From Annona cherimola (lineage: Eukaryota > Streptophyta > Magnoliopsida > Magnoliales > Annonaceae): a stretch of 64,000 bases of DNA. The DNA is taken from assembly GCA_030490835.1 (NCBI GenBank), contig CM059977.1, forward strand, positions 35,361,676 to 35,425,675, written 5' to 3'. Below, piece after piece: positions 1-10,869 of this stretch. A program made the translations under genes and the position numbers. How positions within the stretch are numbered: the stretch's first letter is position 1; every line of letters starts with the position of its first letter. Under the pieces are notes generated by a model. It worked only from the letters and a program-made list of their open reading frames with translations, was not told the DNA's origin and ran no database searches.

Positions 1-88
1 ATAAAAAAATTTGAGTAGGGTTGGTTGGTCAAAGCCCTCCTATGTTGGCTGGCCCCATGGTATCATTATCTTATCAAAAAAGTGATCT
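1..88. other. Flanking DNA left of the RTE LINE
   Basis: AT-rich sequence outside the LINE insertion. I recognise no gene in it. Confidence 0.5.
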
Positions 89-105
89 TTATCATTTAAG
101 GCTAT
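89..105. repeat. Left target-site duplication of the RTE LINE (17 bp)
   Basis: TTATCATTTAAGGCTAT is repeated exactly at 3380-3396. It abuts the CAT/ATG-rich 3' tail of the minus-strand LINE, as expected for a target-primed insertion. Confidence 0.85.
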
Positions 106-592
106 CATCATCATCATCACAAGCCATTTTCCACCTATGCGGGGTTAGCTGCATAGATTATGTTGCACCATTCTTGGTGATTGAAGACTAAATTTTCTAT
201 AATTTATAATATTTTTAAATCTTGTTTAATTATTTTTATCCATATTTTTTGGGTTTGTCTCTCATTCTTCTACCACCTTCTACTTGGATAGACTCTGTTC
301 TCCTAACCGGTGCTACTTCAGACCTCCTTTTAACATGACTAAATTATTTTAATCTATTTTCTCTCATTTTATCACAAATTGGTTTCACTTTTAAGTTTTC
401 TCAAATTATTTCATTCATAATTTTATTTTCTCATTTTCTCATTTTCGCTACACTCATTTTTTGTACATGTTATTTTTTAATTGCCCAACATTCTGCCTTA
501 TAAAGCATAGTAGGTCTAATAGTAGTCTTATAAAATTTTCCTTTTAGTTTGATTTGAACTCGATGGTCATATTAAATTCCTGACATACTTCG

Positions 593-1370
593 TCATTTCT
601 TCCATCTTGCTTGAATTCTATATATTATATATTTCTCAATTTCTCCATTCTTTTGAACTATTAATCCTAGATACCGGAAGCGATTAGTTCTTGTTACTAC
701 TTGATCTAAAATCTTAATTGGTTTATCATAATGGTTCTCACTATTGTTAAAATTGCATTTCATATATTCGATTTTTGTGCGACTAATTCTAAAATCATTA
801 GATTCTAAAGCATCTACCCACTTATTCAATTTTAGATTTTGTCCTTCTTTAGTTTTATCTATTAGAACAATGTTATCTGCAAATAATATACACCAAGGTA
901 CTTCTTCTTGGAAATATTTAGCAATTTCTTCAATTACTGAGGTAAAAAGGTAAGGACTCAAGGCTGAGCCTTAATGTAAACTATTTTAACTGAAAAAATA
1001 TTAGTATCTTAACTAATGGTCCTCACATTTGTAATAGCCCCCTCATACATATCTTTAATAATATCAATGTATCTGTTATTAATTCTTTTTTTTCATCACT
1101 TGCTGTGTTAACTTTCTTGATACTTGATCGCATGTTTTTTCTAAATCAATAAAAATCATGTATAAGTTCTTTTTTCTTCTTCTTATGTTTTTCAAATAGT
1201 TGTCTAAATAAGAAAATAATTTCAATGGTTGATCTTCCTGGCATAAAACCAAATTGATTTTCAGATATATTAGTTTCCCGCCTTAGTCTATGTTTAGTTA
1301 CTCTTTCCCATAATTTCATAGTATGACTCATTAGTTTTATTCCACGATAATTTGCATAATTTTTGAACAT
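593..1370 (-). pseudogene. RTE reverse-transcriptase fragments
   Basis: Two minus-strand open stretches (1146-1370 and 593-961) hold RTE-type reverse-transcriptase blocks. The upstream one contains NYRGIKLMSHTMKLWERV and the finger-palm segment FGFMPGRST. The downstream one contains the catalytic box ILFADNIVLID, where the usual second Asp of the DD pair reads Asn, followed by RISRTKIEYMKCNF and RYLGLIVQKNGEIEK. Between them the frame is broken and part of the palm is unreadable. The lost catalytic Asp and the broken frame mean it makes no working enzyme. Confidence 0.85.
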
Positions 1371-2188
1371 CTCTCTTATTTCTATAGATTGGAACTATAA
1401 TATTTTTCTCCATTCACTTGACATTAATTTTGTTTTTATAATCTTATTAAAGAAATTTATTAACCATGTTGCACCTATATCTCCCGTGTACTTCTATGCC
1501 TCAATTAGTATATTATCTGGGCCTAAGGCTTTTCCTGTTTTCATTTTTCTTATAGTCTCTTTTACTTCGGATATTCAAATTTTTGAGAAATAATTGATAT
1601 TTCCTATTTTTTTCTCTATTTGCGCTAACATCTAATGTTAAATGTTCGTGTGGGGTATCATTTAGTAAATTATAAAAATAAATTTTTCATCTTTCTTTAA
1701 TATCATCATCTTTGACTAGAACTCTTTGGTTCTTACTTTTAATACATTTAATATGTGTTAAATTTTTATCTTTATTTTTTCTTAATTTAGCCAACTAAAA
1801 AATATCCTTTTCCCCTTGTTTAGTTCCTAATCTGTCATATAAGTTATCATAAGCTTTGTGTTTAATATTGCTAATAATCTTTTTATTAGCTTTTTTAATA
1901 GTTTATATTATTGTGAGTTCGTATCATTTTTAATTGCTCTGTTATGTTCTAAACTTTTCTTGTTTAGCATTCATAGCTTTTTGAACATCTTCATTCCATC
2001 ACCAAGTTTTTCTATGTGAGGATCTATGATTTTTATATATACATACGATACTTTTTCCTTTTAAATTTATATTAGTTATCATTTTATCCTACATTGATTC
2101 TACTTCATCTTCTTGTGTATCCCATTTTCCTTCTTTTATCATTCTTTTACTAAAAAGTTTTATCTTGTTTCCCTTAAAATTTCACCAT

Positions 2189-3044
2189 TTAATTTTTGAA
2201 ATTAGTTTTTGTTGATTCTTTTTGTGTATATATATTCATCACTAATAATCTATGCTGCATAGCTAAGCTCTCACTTGAGATAACCTTATAATTAATACAA
2301 ATTGATCTATCTAATTTTCTTATAAGAAAAAAATCTATTTGGCTAGAATTGGTCTCACTCTTGAAAATTATCAAGTGTTCATCTCGTTTTTGAAATAAGG
2401 TATTTGCTATAACAAAATCATATGCTTTAGCAGAGTCTAAGATGACATTTTCCATTTTATTCCTTATTCCAAAGCCGAAACCTCAATGACTTCTCTCATA
2501 TCCTACATTTTTCTTTGCTACATGTCCATTTAAATCTCCGCTTATCACAACCTTTTCTTGGTTAAGTATCCTTTGCATTACACTATCTAAGTCATCCAAA
2601 ATTGTTTCTTGATTCTATCATCTAATTCTACTTGTGGTGCATAAGCACTATCACATTTATGACCTCTACACCTAATATAAGTTTTATTTGAATAATTCTA
2701 TCATTTACTCTGTTGACATCTACAACTTTATTTATGAATTTGTTATCTACTATTATCTCTACATCATTTCTATTACTATCCTTTCCTATATACCATAATT
2801 TAAATTCATTAATCTCTTTAGCTTTCTCTCCTTTCCACCTAATCTCTTGAAGGCATGCTATATTAATTTTTCTCATTTTCATAATATCTACTACTTCCAT
2901 ACTTTTTTCCTGAAAGAGTTCCAACATTCCATGAGGAAAACAGACTTTATGTTTTGGTACCACATTCTGCCCTAAACGACGTCCATAAAGGCATGAGAAC
3001 CTTTTCTGGCTTCTCGCTACAACCGAACGTTGTTGATGAGTCAC
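2189..3044 (-). pseudogene. RTE apurinic/apyrimidinic endonuclease domain, broken
   Basis: The stretch 2628-3044 on the minus strand carries the start of an AP-endonuclease-like domain: KSMEVVDIMKMRKINIACLQEIRW, with the metal-binding Glu in the LQE motif, then KLWYIGKDSNRNDVEIIVD. The stretch 2189-2455 carries a downstream part of the same domain (FLIRKLDRSICINYKVI). This domain nicks target DNA for integration in RTE elements. The frame is broken between the two parts. Confidence 0.8.
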
Positions 3045-3046
3045 TT

Positions 3047-3199
3047 TCGGGGAAACGTCCTAGCAACCCTTGCCCATTTCTTACCACATCTGGACTCCGA
3101 TGTAGCCCATTGCTTATGGGAAAATGCCTTGCAGCCCTTGCTCATTTTTCACTATATTCGGGCTCCGCTGCAGTGTTTCGCTTACAGGGGACGCCTTAG
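3047..3199 (-). repeat. Tandem repeats in the RTE 5' leader
   Basis: Two diverged copies of a 68-70-bp unit (about 3047-3115 and 3116-3184) and the start of a third. Each has an AACCCTTGCCCATTT-like core followed by GGACTCCGATG or GGGCTCCGCTG. They lie upstream of the endonuclease and are probably untranslated. The plus-strand open frames here are shadows of these repeats. Confidence 0.65.
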
Positions 3200-3322
3200 C
3201 ATTAACAATTTTTAATATATTTTTGAAATCCATAAGAGATGCGGTAGTGATTTTTAATAGTACCGGCTACCAATGTGACATTTCAACCCTCGCTTTTTTC
3301 TCAGCTTGGGACCGACGGTAAT

Positions 3323-3447
3323 TTTCTCAAGCTTATCGAATTGCACTACTCTAAACTTGACTTTTGATATTTTATAGTCTTATCATTTAAGGCTATAAAA
3401 TATCAAAAGTCAAGTTTAGAGTAGTACAATCCGATAAGCTTGAGAAA
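3323..3447. repeat. Near-perfect inverted repeat, 55-bp arms and 15-nt loop
   Basis: Arms 3323-3377 and 3393-3447 are reverse complements except for two positions. The loop and the start of the right arm are the right-hand target-site duplication of the RTE element (3380-3396). The left arm is therefore an inverted copy of the DNA just outside the insertion. Confidence 0.9.
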
Positions 3448-3804
3448 GATTAAAAAAAGGTCATCTGTGCCTATTTTTGTTTACAAAAGATCAAGAATTA
3501 TTATGAAAAATCTGACTTCTTGAATATTTTAAAAAAGAAAGAGACAAGAAACATGAAATGAGGTTCCTGTATTGTTGATCTTGTAACATAAAGAAAATAA
3601 GATGGAGGACAAGGCATCTCTATGATGAAAAATATAAAGTGATTAATCCTCTTTAGAAAGTCTCGAAGGCACTGATGGTTAGATTATAAAATCATATGAT
3701 CAACTTTATGATGAGTACGTTTTGCCTTTGTATTAAAAAGCCTAATACACATTTTTAGGTGCCTTTTATCCTATTTAAAAGCGAAAATTGTGATAATATA
3801 TATA
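3448..3804. other. Unassigned AT-rich sequence
   Basis: I see no gene or repeat here. It is the last single-copy stretch before the 6192-bp tandem array. Confidence 0.5.
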
Positions 3805-4342
3805 TCATTGGAATGCCTTAGCACTAGACTCTAGTTGATTGTCATATCTTATAAATTTTCCTAAACTCTTGCCCAAACGAGGGAAATATGAATGACCTCT
3901 GAGAAATTCATGACAAACGTAAAAATAATATCAAAGATAGCAACGTAATCCCTAATTTCATATTATAACAAACAGGGCCTAACATTTATATAATACTATT
4001 AAAGTTTGTATTCCTCCTATCCCATAATACTTTGGAAAAGAAAGTAAGTAGCCTCCTCAGGTAAGAAATAGCTAGATATATACCTGGTTAAAACCCATAG
4101 GCAAAAAATAGCAAAAGCTGTTTTCGGTATTAAGCTAGGCCAAAAAGTTTTTTTTTTTGGTTTTACCGTTTGAAGCATATTGATTTTATAGAATTATAAT
4201 ATTCAGTTTTATATAGTAAAGTTATTTCCTTCTTCGGCATTATTCTAGTATATTGTAGTTGCATATCTTGAGGAGTAAAGTTTTATATTTATGCTTATAT
4301 ACTTGAAGTGGTGTTATTACATGAGGTATTCCCAATAAGAAG

Positions 4343-4489
4343 TGTTAGTACCCTAGATAAAATTAGAAAAATTGTAAGGCTATCCCATATCGATTTTGAA
4401 AGGGGCTTGATGTGCAATTATAAGTGTAAGGAAAAGCCCTAGTTCTCAAGCTAGCTTTTAGGGTTAAGAAAGCGTATAAGCATCTAACA
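4343..4489 (+). mobile_element. Short LTR of an older Ty1/copia element (unit 1 copy)
   Basis: A 147-bp segment bounded by TGTTAG and CTAACA, with GGCTATCCCATATCG and AAGCTAGCTTTTAGGGTT, a layout common in short plant copia LTRs. It is followed at 4490 by a degraded initiator-tRNA-Met primer site (TGTTGTATCAAAGC). A gag-like frame follows and is interrupted at 4678. Copies lie at 10535-10681 and 16727-16873. Confidence 0.65.
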
Positions 4490-4804
4490 TGTTGTATCAA
4501 AGCTAGCATATTCCTTAGTTTCGTTATTGGATTAGGGTGGTTTGAATGAAACTATGTCTAAGCCGAGCCACAAATCCTCATAGATGGCTTCAAGCAGTAG
4601 TATTATGCACTTGTGAATTCTAAAGCTTTTTTAAGAACATTGGAAAATTCATATAAAAGTTATTTTAAGGTTGATGATGTTGGAAATATGTGGAAAACTA
4701 GCTAAATCTATGTTTTGATGATTAACAAATCAATTTGAGTAAGTCTTGGCTACTAACAAGTTTGTGAAAATGTTTAAGGAATATTCATTTGAAGAAAATC
4801 AAGT

Positions 4805-5580
4805 ATAGAAGCCAAGTCGTATCCCAAGTCGACTCCAAGATCGACTTCAAACATGCAAAACTGTCCAGAGTTGAAAACGGGAGAAGAGCAAGTGAAGTCG
4901 CAGGCCAAGTCGACTCCACCTGCGACTTGGGTAGCCAAGTCGCAAACGAAGTCGACCTCGACATCGACCTCAGATGACAAAAACTGTCCAGAGTCAAAGA
5001 TCAGAACACGAAGTGCCGAAGTCGCACCCCAAGTCGACTCCACGTGCGACTTGAGGTGAAGTCGCAGCCGAAGTCGACTCCGACATCGACTTCGATCGGG
5101 CAGAGGCGATTTTTCAGAAGATAAGCTGGAATGCATATTCAAGATGAAATCAAGTCATGAGTCCAATGCGAAGCAAGGAGCTTGAATCAATCATGCAAGG
5201 GTCAAGCTCTTCAAGATTCACAAGATCCAAATGTTCAAGATTCAAGGATTTAAGGTTTGCAAATCTTGGAGCTAATGAAAGCAAGACACCATGATCCAAA
5301 GAGTAACAAAAATTGCAAAGGAATTAAAAGGCTTGAGAAAGACTAAGCAAAACAAAAGTTTCAAAGTTCCAAGTTCATGAAGCCAACTGTCGAGGTGAAG
5401 TCGAACCCGAAGTCGACTCCACCTGCGACTTGGGTCAAGTCGAGAACCCAAGTCGACCCTGACTGGAACTTGAAGTTGCGACGGAGAAGCGAAGTCGCAC
5501 CTGAAGTCGACTCCATCTGCGACTTGGTCGAAGTCGCATCCGAAGTCGACTCCACATGCGACTTGGGTCGCAACGGTCGG
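4805..5580. repeat. AAGTCGAC / GCGACTT short-repeat clusters in LTR 1
   Basis: Many copies of AAGTCGACTCC and its partly complementary partner GCGACTTGG in both orientations, built around the palindrome GTCGAC. Two clusters lie upstream of the LTR TATA box. Equivalent clusters lie in every LTR of this family in the window. Confidence 0.85.
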
Positions 5581-5649
5581 ATTTTATTCGAACGTTGGCG
5601 CATTAAATGCGCGCCACCAACCCTCTAACGTTCGGATTCCCTCCAAAAT

Positions 5650-5658
5650 TATAAATAG
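5650..5658 (+). promoter_or_regulatory. Predicted TATA box of LTR 1
   Basis: TATAAATAG about 640 bp before the LTR end, in the position expected for the U3/R boundary promoter. Identical boxes occur at 11842-11850 and 18034-18042. Confidence 0.6.
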
Positions 5659-6292
5659 CATTGAATGTGAATGAGGGAAGAAGCTGAGAATCATTAAGTG
5701 TGCATAACTACTATATTCAAAAGCTCTAAAGAGATCAAGTCATTCAAGGAGGAAGAACTTCACTTCAAGTTGCAAGAGCTATATTTCAGAATCTTCAAAG
5801 CCATTACAACAAGTTCTTCTCTGCGCCAAAACTGCTACTACACAACTGTAAAGTGTAGTTTTCTTATTGTTTCATTTGTTTGTGTTGAACTTGATTTAGT
5901 TTGAGAAACTAAGATCAAGTGTAAGCAAAGTAGTGTGTGATTGGAGTGTAACTCATCACCTACTTGTGCTGTAATTTGTTGATGCCCCCTAGAGCTAGAA
6001 TCTAGAAGAGAGCAGTGGCTCTAATTGTATTGAGAGAATACAATAGTGGAACCCAAGTCACAAGGAGTGTGAGCTTGGAAGAGTGGAGTAGGGAGGTTGC
6101 TCGAACCACTATAAAAATCTTGTGTGTTTGATTTATTTATCTGCTCTCTATATTATATTGCTTTCCATTTCGTTTCTTCACAAAGGGGACTAGATTAATC
6201 CGGGGTAAAGCTTTTTTTTAAGTTGTAAATTTTAAATTACCCAATTCACCCCTCTCCTCTTGAGTTTTGCCATCAAACTCGGGACCAACAAG

Positions 6293-6304
6293 TGGTATCA
6301 GAGC
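6293..6304 (+). other. Primer-binding site (initiator tRNA-Met), unit 1
   Basis: TGGTATCAGAGC, complementary to the 3' end of plant initiator tRNA-Met, two bases after LTR 1. It primes minus-strand synthesis in Ty1/copia elements. The gag ATG follows at 6339. Confidence 0.9.
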
Positions 6305-6338
6305 AGGTCTTTGAGTTAAACCAAAGAGATCTATTGAT

Positions 6339-9300
6339 ATGGCATCCCAATCGATTCCCGTTCCCGCTTTTGCTGAGGGCCAATCATTCACTAGGCCACC
6401 ATTGTTTGATGGGAACAATTTTGGTTATTGGAAGCTTTGTATGAAGCAACTCATTATGGCTACCGATATGGACTCTTGGATAGCAATCCAAGATGGTGTA
6501 ACATTGCCTATAGATGAAAGAGCTTCCAAGTGGACCGAAGAGGAAGTAAGAACTGTAAAGAGCAATGCTAAAGCTATGAACTCACTATTTTGTGCTCTTA
6601 CAGCTTCCGAATATGATAGAGTATCATCTTGTCTAACCGCTAAAGAAATATGGGATACTCTAACATCCATTTATGAAGGAACCTCTCAAGTCCAAGGGAC
6701 TAGGAGAAATATTTTGATAGGAGAATTGGAAAACTTTAGAATGTTAGAAACAGAAAATATTTCTGAAATGTTTGCTAGATTCTCTAAAATTACTAACGCC
6801 TTGAAAGGTCTTGGAAAAGCTATTTCTGAATCCGAGCAGGTTATGAAGATACTAAGGGCTCTACCGGATTCATGGATTCCAAAGATTACAGCTATTGAAG
6901 AAGCCAAAGACCTCAACACCCTAAAGCTAGAAGATCTAATTAGCTCATATATGTCACATGAGCTAATTAAGAGAAGAAACGAAGAGAATCATAGAGGCAA
7001 AAAAATCATTGCATTAAAAGCTGCACGCAAATCTGAAGAATCTACCTCCTCGTCTAATAATGGTGATGAAGATATCACACTTCTTACTCGCAAGTTTCGA
7101 AAATTTGTGAGAAAAGAAAAGAACTTCAGAGAAAGACCACAAAGAGAGAAGAAGAAGGAGGTTACAGAATGCTACAGATGCGGGGGCATAGGACATATGC
7201 AAGCTCAATGTCCTACACCGGAAGAAAGGCCAAAGGAGAGCCATGAAAGCAGAAAATTCCAAAGGCCACGAGGAAGAGGCATGTTCGTCAACGAGGAGAC
7301 TTCATCAACATGCAGTTCCTCAACCGACGACAATGATGCAGCCAACTGTGCGAGAATTTGCTGCATGGCACGAATCGAGCAAGAAGAAGAAGACTTGCTA
7401 TGTCTAAACACAACGGAAGTTTTGGAAGAACAATCTACCTCAACAAAATGCACAAGTAATGAAGAGATTTGTTTAAAGGTAAAGGCAAACAACATATGGT
7501 TCATGGACAGTGGTTGCTCAAGGCATATGACTGAAGAAAGAAGTCTGTTTCACAAACTTAAGCCTTGCAACGACGGAACGGTTGCCTTTGGTAATAATGA
7601 GAAAGGTAAAATCAAAGGTAAAGGAAATATTTACAGTAGCTCAAATGCATGCATGGAGGATGTTTTGTTTGTTGAAGGACTCAAGCATAACTTAATGAGC
7701 ATTAGCCAATTATGTGATAAAGGATATAAGGTTGTGTTTGAATCATCTATATGCAATGTATTTGATGGTGAGCATATCATGTTTAGTGGAAGAAGACATG
7801 GAAATGTATATTTGGTTTCACTTGATGAACTAGATGGTCAATGTCTAATGGCCATTGAAAATGATCCATGGGTTTGACATAAAAGACTTGGACATGTGAA
7901 TATGTCAAACATAAAGACCCTATGGAAAAAGAGTTTGGTAGAAGGCTTGCCAAAGTTGAAATATGACAAAGACAAAATTTGCAAGCCATGTCAATTATCT
8001 AAACAACCAAAGATGTCTTTTTCTACCAAAAAGGAGATTTCGACCACAAGGCCACTTGAATTGCTACACATGGATCTATATGGACCATCCGACATTTTAA
8101 CCATTGGTGGAAAAAAATATGTATTTGTTATTGTAGATGACTTTTCAAGATTCACATGGATAATTCTCTTAGCTAGCAAAGATGAAGCTTTCTCTATGTT
8201 TTCAACTTTTGTAAACTTGGTGGAAAATGAAAAACAAAGTACTATTATGTCTATAAGAAGTGACCATGGTGGTGAATTTGAAAACAAACGATTCATAGAA
8301 TTATGTAATGAAAAAGGAATTCATCACACATTTTCTGCACCAAGAACTCCACAACAAAATGGAGTAGTTGAAAGGAAAAATAGAACTATACAAGAGATGG
8401 CTAGAACAATGATAAATGAGAGCAAATTATCCAAGAAGTTTTGGGGTGAAGCTGTGAGCACAGCTTGTCATGTTTTAAATCGAGTTACCATTAGAGCTAT
8501 CTTGAAAAAGACCCCATATGAGCTATGGAAGGGAAGGAAACCAAACATATCTTATTTTCATGCTTTTGGATGCACATGTTATGTTCTGAACAATGGAAAA
8601 ACCAACTTGGGAAAACTTGATGCTAAAAGTGATGAAGCAATATTCCTTGGTTATTCATCAAATAGCAAAGCATATAGAGTTTTCAATAAACGAAACCAAG
8701 TTGTAGAAGAATCCATACATGTTGTTTTTTATGAAACTAACCCATGCTTTAAAAGAAAGGATGATTTAAGTGATGCAGATGAGATTGTAAGCAACTTTGA
8801 AAAGCTGCATGTGGAAAAGCAAGAAGAGTCCAATGAGGAAAGGGTAAGTGAAGGTAATGACTCCTATAAACCTCCATCTGATTTAAAATTCAAACATGCA
8901 CATCCAATTGAACAAATTATAGGAAATGTGTATGAAGGTGTAAAAACTAGAATGTCAAAGCAAAATGTTTGTGGACAATATGCCTTTGTATCCAAAATTG
9001 AACCTTCTAATATTGATCAAGCTCTTGATGATGAAAACTGGATTATAGCAATGCAAGAAGAGCTAAATTAATTTGAAAGAAATCAAGTTTGGCACCTTGT
9101 TCCTAGACCAAACGATTGTATTGTTATTGGCACCAAATGGGTCTTTAAGAACAAATTAGATGAAAGTGGACTTGTAGTGAGAAACAAAGCTAGACTTGTG
9201 GCAAAAGGATACTCACAAGAAGAAGGAATAGATTTTGAAGAATCCTATGCCCCGGTTGCTAGATTAGAGGCAATTCGCATCTTACTAGCGTTTGCATCTC

Positions 9301-9997
9301 ACATGAACTTTAAATTGTTTCAAATGGATGTCAAAAGTGCATTTCTGAATGGTTATATAAATGAAGAGGTGTATGTAGAACAACCACCTGGATTTGAGGA
9401 AAAAGATCAATCTAAATTTGTATACAAGCTAACCAAAGCATTATATGGATTAAAACAAGCTCCAAGGGCTTGGTATGATAGACTAAGCAAATTTCTGATT
9501 GATCACGATTTTCAAAAAGGAAAGGGAGACACCACTTTGTTTATCAAGTATAAAGAAAAGGACATATTGATCATTCAAATTTATGTTGATGATATCATTT
9601 TTGGTGCTACTAATGAAGCTCTTTGTCAAGAATTTTCTGAGCTTATGCAGAAAGAATTTGAGATGAGCATGATGGGAGAGCTAAACTTTTTCCTTGGACT
9701 GCAAATCAAGCAATTGAATGAAGGAATCTTCATTAACCAGTCCAAGTACATCAAGGAAATGCTGAAGAAGTTTGGCATGGAAAATAGCAAAGGAGCAAAC
9801 ACGCCAATGAGCTCTACAATCAAGCTTGACAAAGATGAGAAGGGCAAAGTAGTTGATTTAAAACTGTATAGAAGCATGATAGGTTCTTTATTGTATTTAA
9901 CCGCTTCTAGGCCTGATATTTTATTTAGTGTGTGTATGTGCTCTAGATTTCAATCATGTCCAAAAGAATCACACTTGGTAGCTGTGAAAAGAATTTT
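6339..9997 (+). pseudogene. gag-pol of SIRE-like copia, unit 1: intronless, two stops, truncated
   Basis: One gag-pol reading frame starts at ATG 6339. It has a UBN2-type Gag core, a CCHC knuckle CYRCGGIGHMQAQC near residue 278, and the protease motif [13 protein letters not shown] at 7875-7877 replaces the Trp before HKRLGHV. The integrase core ([22 protein letters not shown]) continues to a TAA at 9069-9071, and reverse transcriptase with YVDDIIFG runs to 9997. There pol stops at the motif AVKRIF and joins unrelated DNA, so RNase H is missing. At 7466/7467 gag runs straight into pol: the 721-bp segment that looks like an intron in the element at 58.8 kb is absent. Unit 2 shares both stops, so the damage predates the tandem duplication. 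Confidence 0.92.
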
Positions 9998-10534
9998 CAT
10001 TGGAATGCCTTAGCACTAGACTCTAGTTGATTGTCATATCTTATAAATTTTCCTAAACTCTTGCCCAAACGAGGGAAATATGAATGACCTCTGAGAAATT
10101 CATGACAAACGTAAAAATAATATCAAAGATAGCAACGTAAGCCCTAATTTCATATTATAACAAACAGGGCCTAACATTTATATAATACTATTAAAGTTTG
10201 TATTCCTCCTATCCCATAATACTTTGGAAAAGAAAGTAAGTAGCCTCCTCAGGTAAGAAATAGCTAGATATATACCTGGTTAAAACCCATAGGCAAAAAA
10301 TAGCAAAAGCTGTTTTCGGTATTAAGCTAGGCCAAAAAGTTTTTTTTTTTGGTTTTACCGTTTGAAGCATATTGATTTTATAGAATTATAATATTCAGTT
10401 TTATATAGTAAAGTTATTTCCTTCTTCGGCATTATTCTAGTATATTGTAGTTGCATATCTTGAGGAGTAAAGTTTTATATTTATGCTTATATACTTGAAG
10501 TGGTGTTATTACATGAGGTATTCCCAATAAGAAG

Positions 10535-10681
10535 TGTTAGTACCCTGGATAAAATTAGAAAAATTGTAAGGCTATCCCATATCGATTTTGAAAGGGGCTT
10601 GATGTGCAATTATAAGTGTAAGGAAAAGCCCTAGTTCTCAAGCTAGCTTTTAGGGTTAAGAAAGCGTATAAGCATCTAACA
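10535..10681 (+). mobile_element. Short LTR of the older copia element (unit 2 copy)
   Basis: Copy of 4343-4489 with one substitution at 10547. Confidence 0.65.
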
Positions 10682-10869
10682 TGTTGTATCAAAGCTAGCA
10701 TATTCCTTAGTTTCGTTATTGGATTAGGGTGGTTTGAATGAAACTATGTCTAAGCCGAGCCACAAATCCTCATAGATGGCTTCAAGCAGTAGTATTATGC
10801 ACTTGTGAATTCTAAAGCTTTTTTAAGAACATTGGAAAATTCATATAAAAGTTATTTTAAGGTTGATGA

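Larger units (their letters stand above)
106..3379 (-). mobile_element. RTE-clade non-LTR retrotransposon, decayed
   Basis: The element reads on the minus strand and ends in a short GAT-type repeat (106-120) rather than a poly(A) tail, typical of the RTE clade. Proceeding 5' to 3' on the minus strand, it has a leader (about 2950-3320) with two 68-70-bp tandem repeats, an AP-endonuclease domain (to about 2190), and reverse-transcriptase blocks (about 1370 to 590) followed by a 3' UTR. The size near 3.2 kb fits a nearly full-length plant RTE element. Many stops and frameshifts show it is inactive. Identical 17-bp duplications flank it. The outermost 55 bp at the 5' end (3323-3377) are not element sequence but an inverted copy of the flank. 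Confidence 0.85.
4678..6290 (+). mobile_element. LTR 1 of young SIRE-like Ty1/copia element (1613 bp)
   Basis: It starts TGTTGG and ends CCAACA and is followed two bases later by a tRNA-Met primer-binding site. GATGA (4673-4677) precedes it and recurs after LTR 3 at 18675-18679. Inside are two clusters of AAGTCGAC/GCGACTT motifs (about 4805-5100 and 5385-5580), a TATAAATAG box at 5650-5658 and the short direct repeat region near 5986. The small frames translated across the AAGTCGAC clusters are not genes. Confidence 0.92.
3805..9996 (+). repeat. Tandem unit 1 of a 6192-bp array
   Basis: The unit consists of about 870 bp of old DNA including a copia LTR, a 1613-bp SIRE-like LTR, and gag-pol through the reverse transcriptase. 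The same sequence repeats with a 6192-bp offset. By eye it differs from unit 2 at only six positions (3949, 4355, 4811, 4879, 5721, 8042). It starts at TCATTGG; the 3' boundary is where pol joins the start of unit 2. Confidence 0.95.

Noticed and set aside
2954..3321. Plus-strand open frames rich in Pro/Leu
   Set aside because: They are antisense to the tandem repeats in the leader of the RTE LINE and lack any recognisable domain.
4774..5628. Several overlapping small open frames on both strands with repeated STCDLG/KSTPPATW motifs
   Set aside because: They are translations of the AAGTCGAC/GCGACTT repeats in the LTR and occur in several frames on both strands, so they are not protein genes. 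The same holds in the other LTR copies.
7014..7504. Minus-strand open frames of 80-100 residues inside gag
   Set aside because: They are antisense shadows of the gag-pol frame, repeated at the same place in unit 2 and in the 58.8-kb element.
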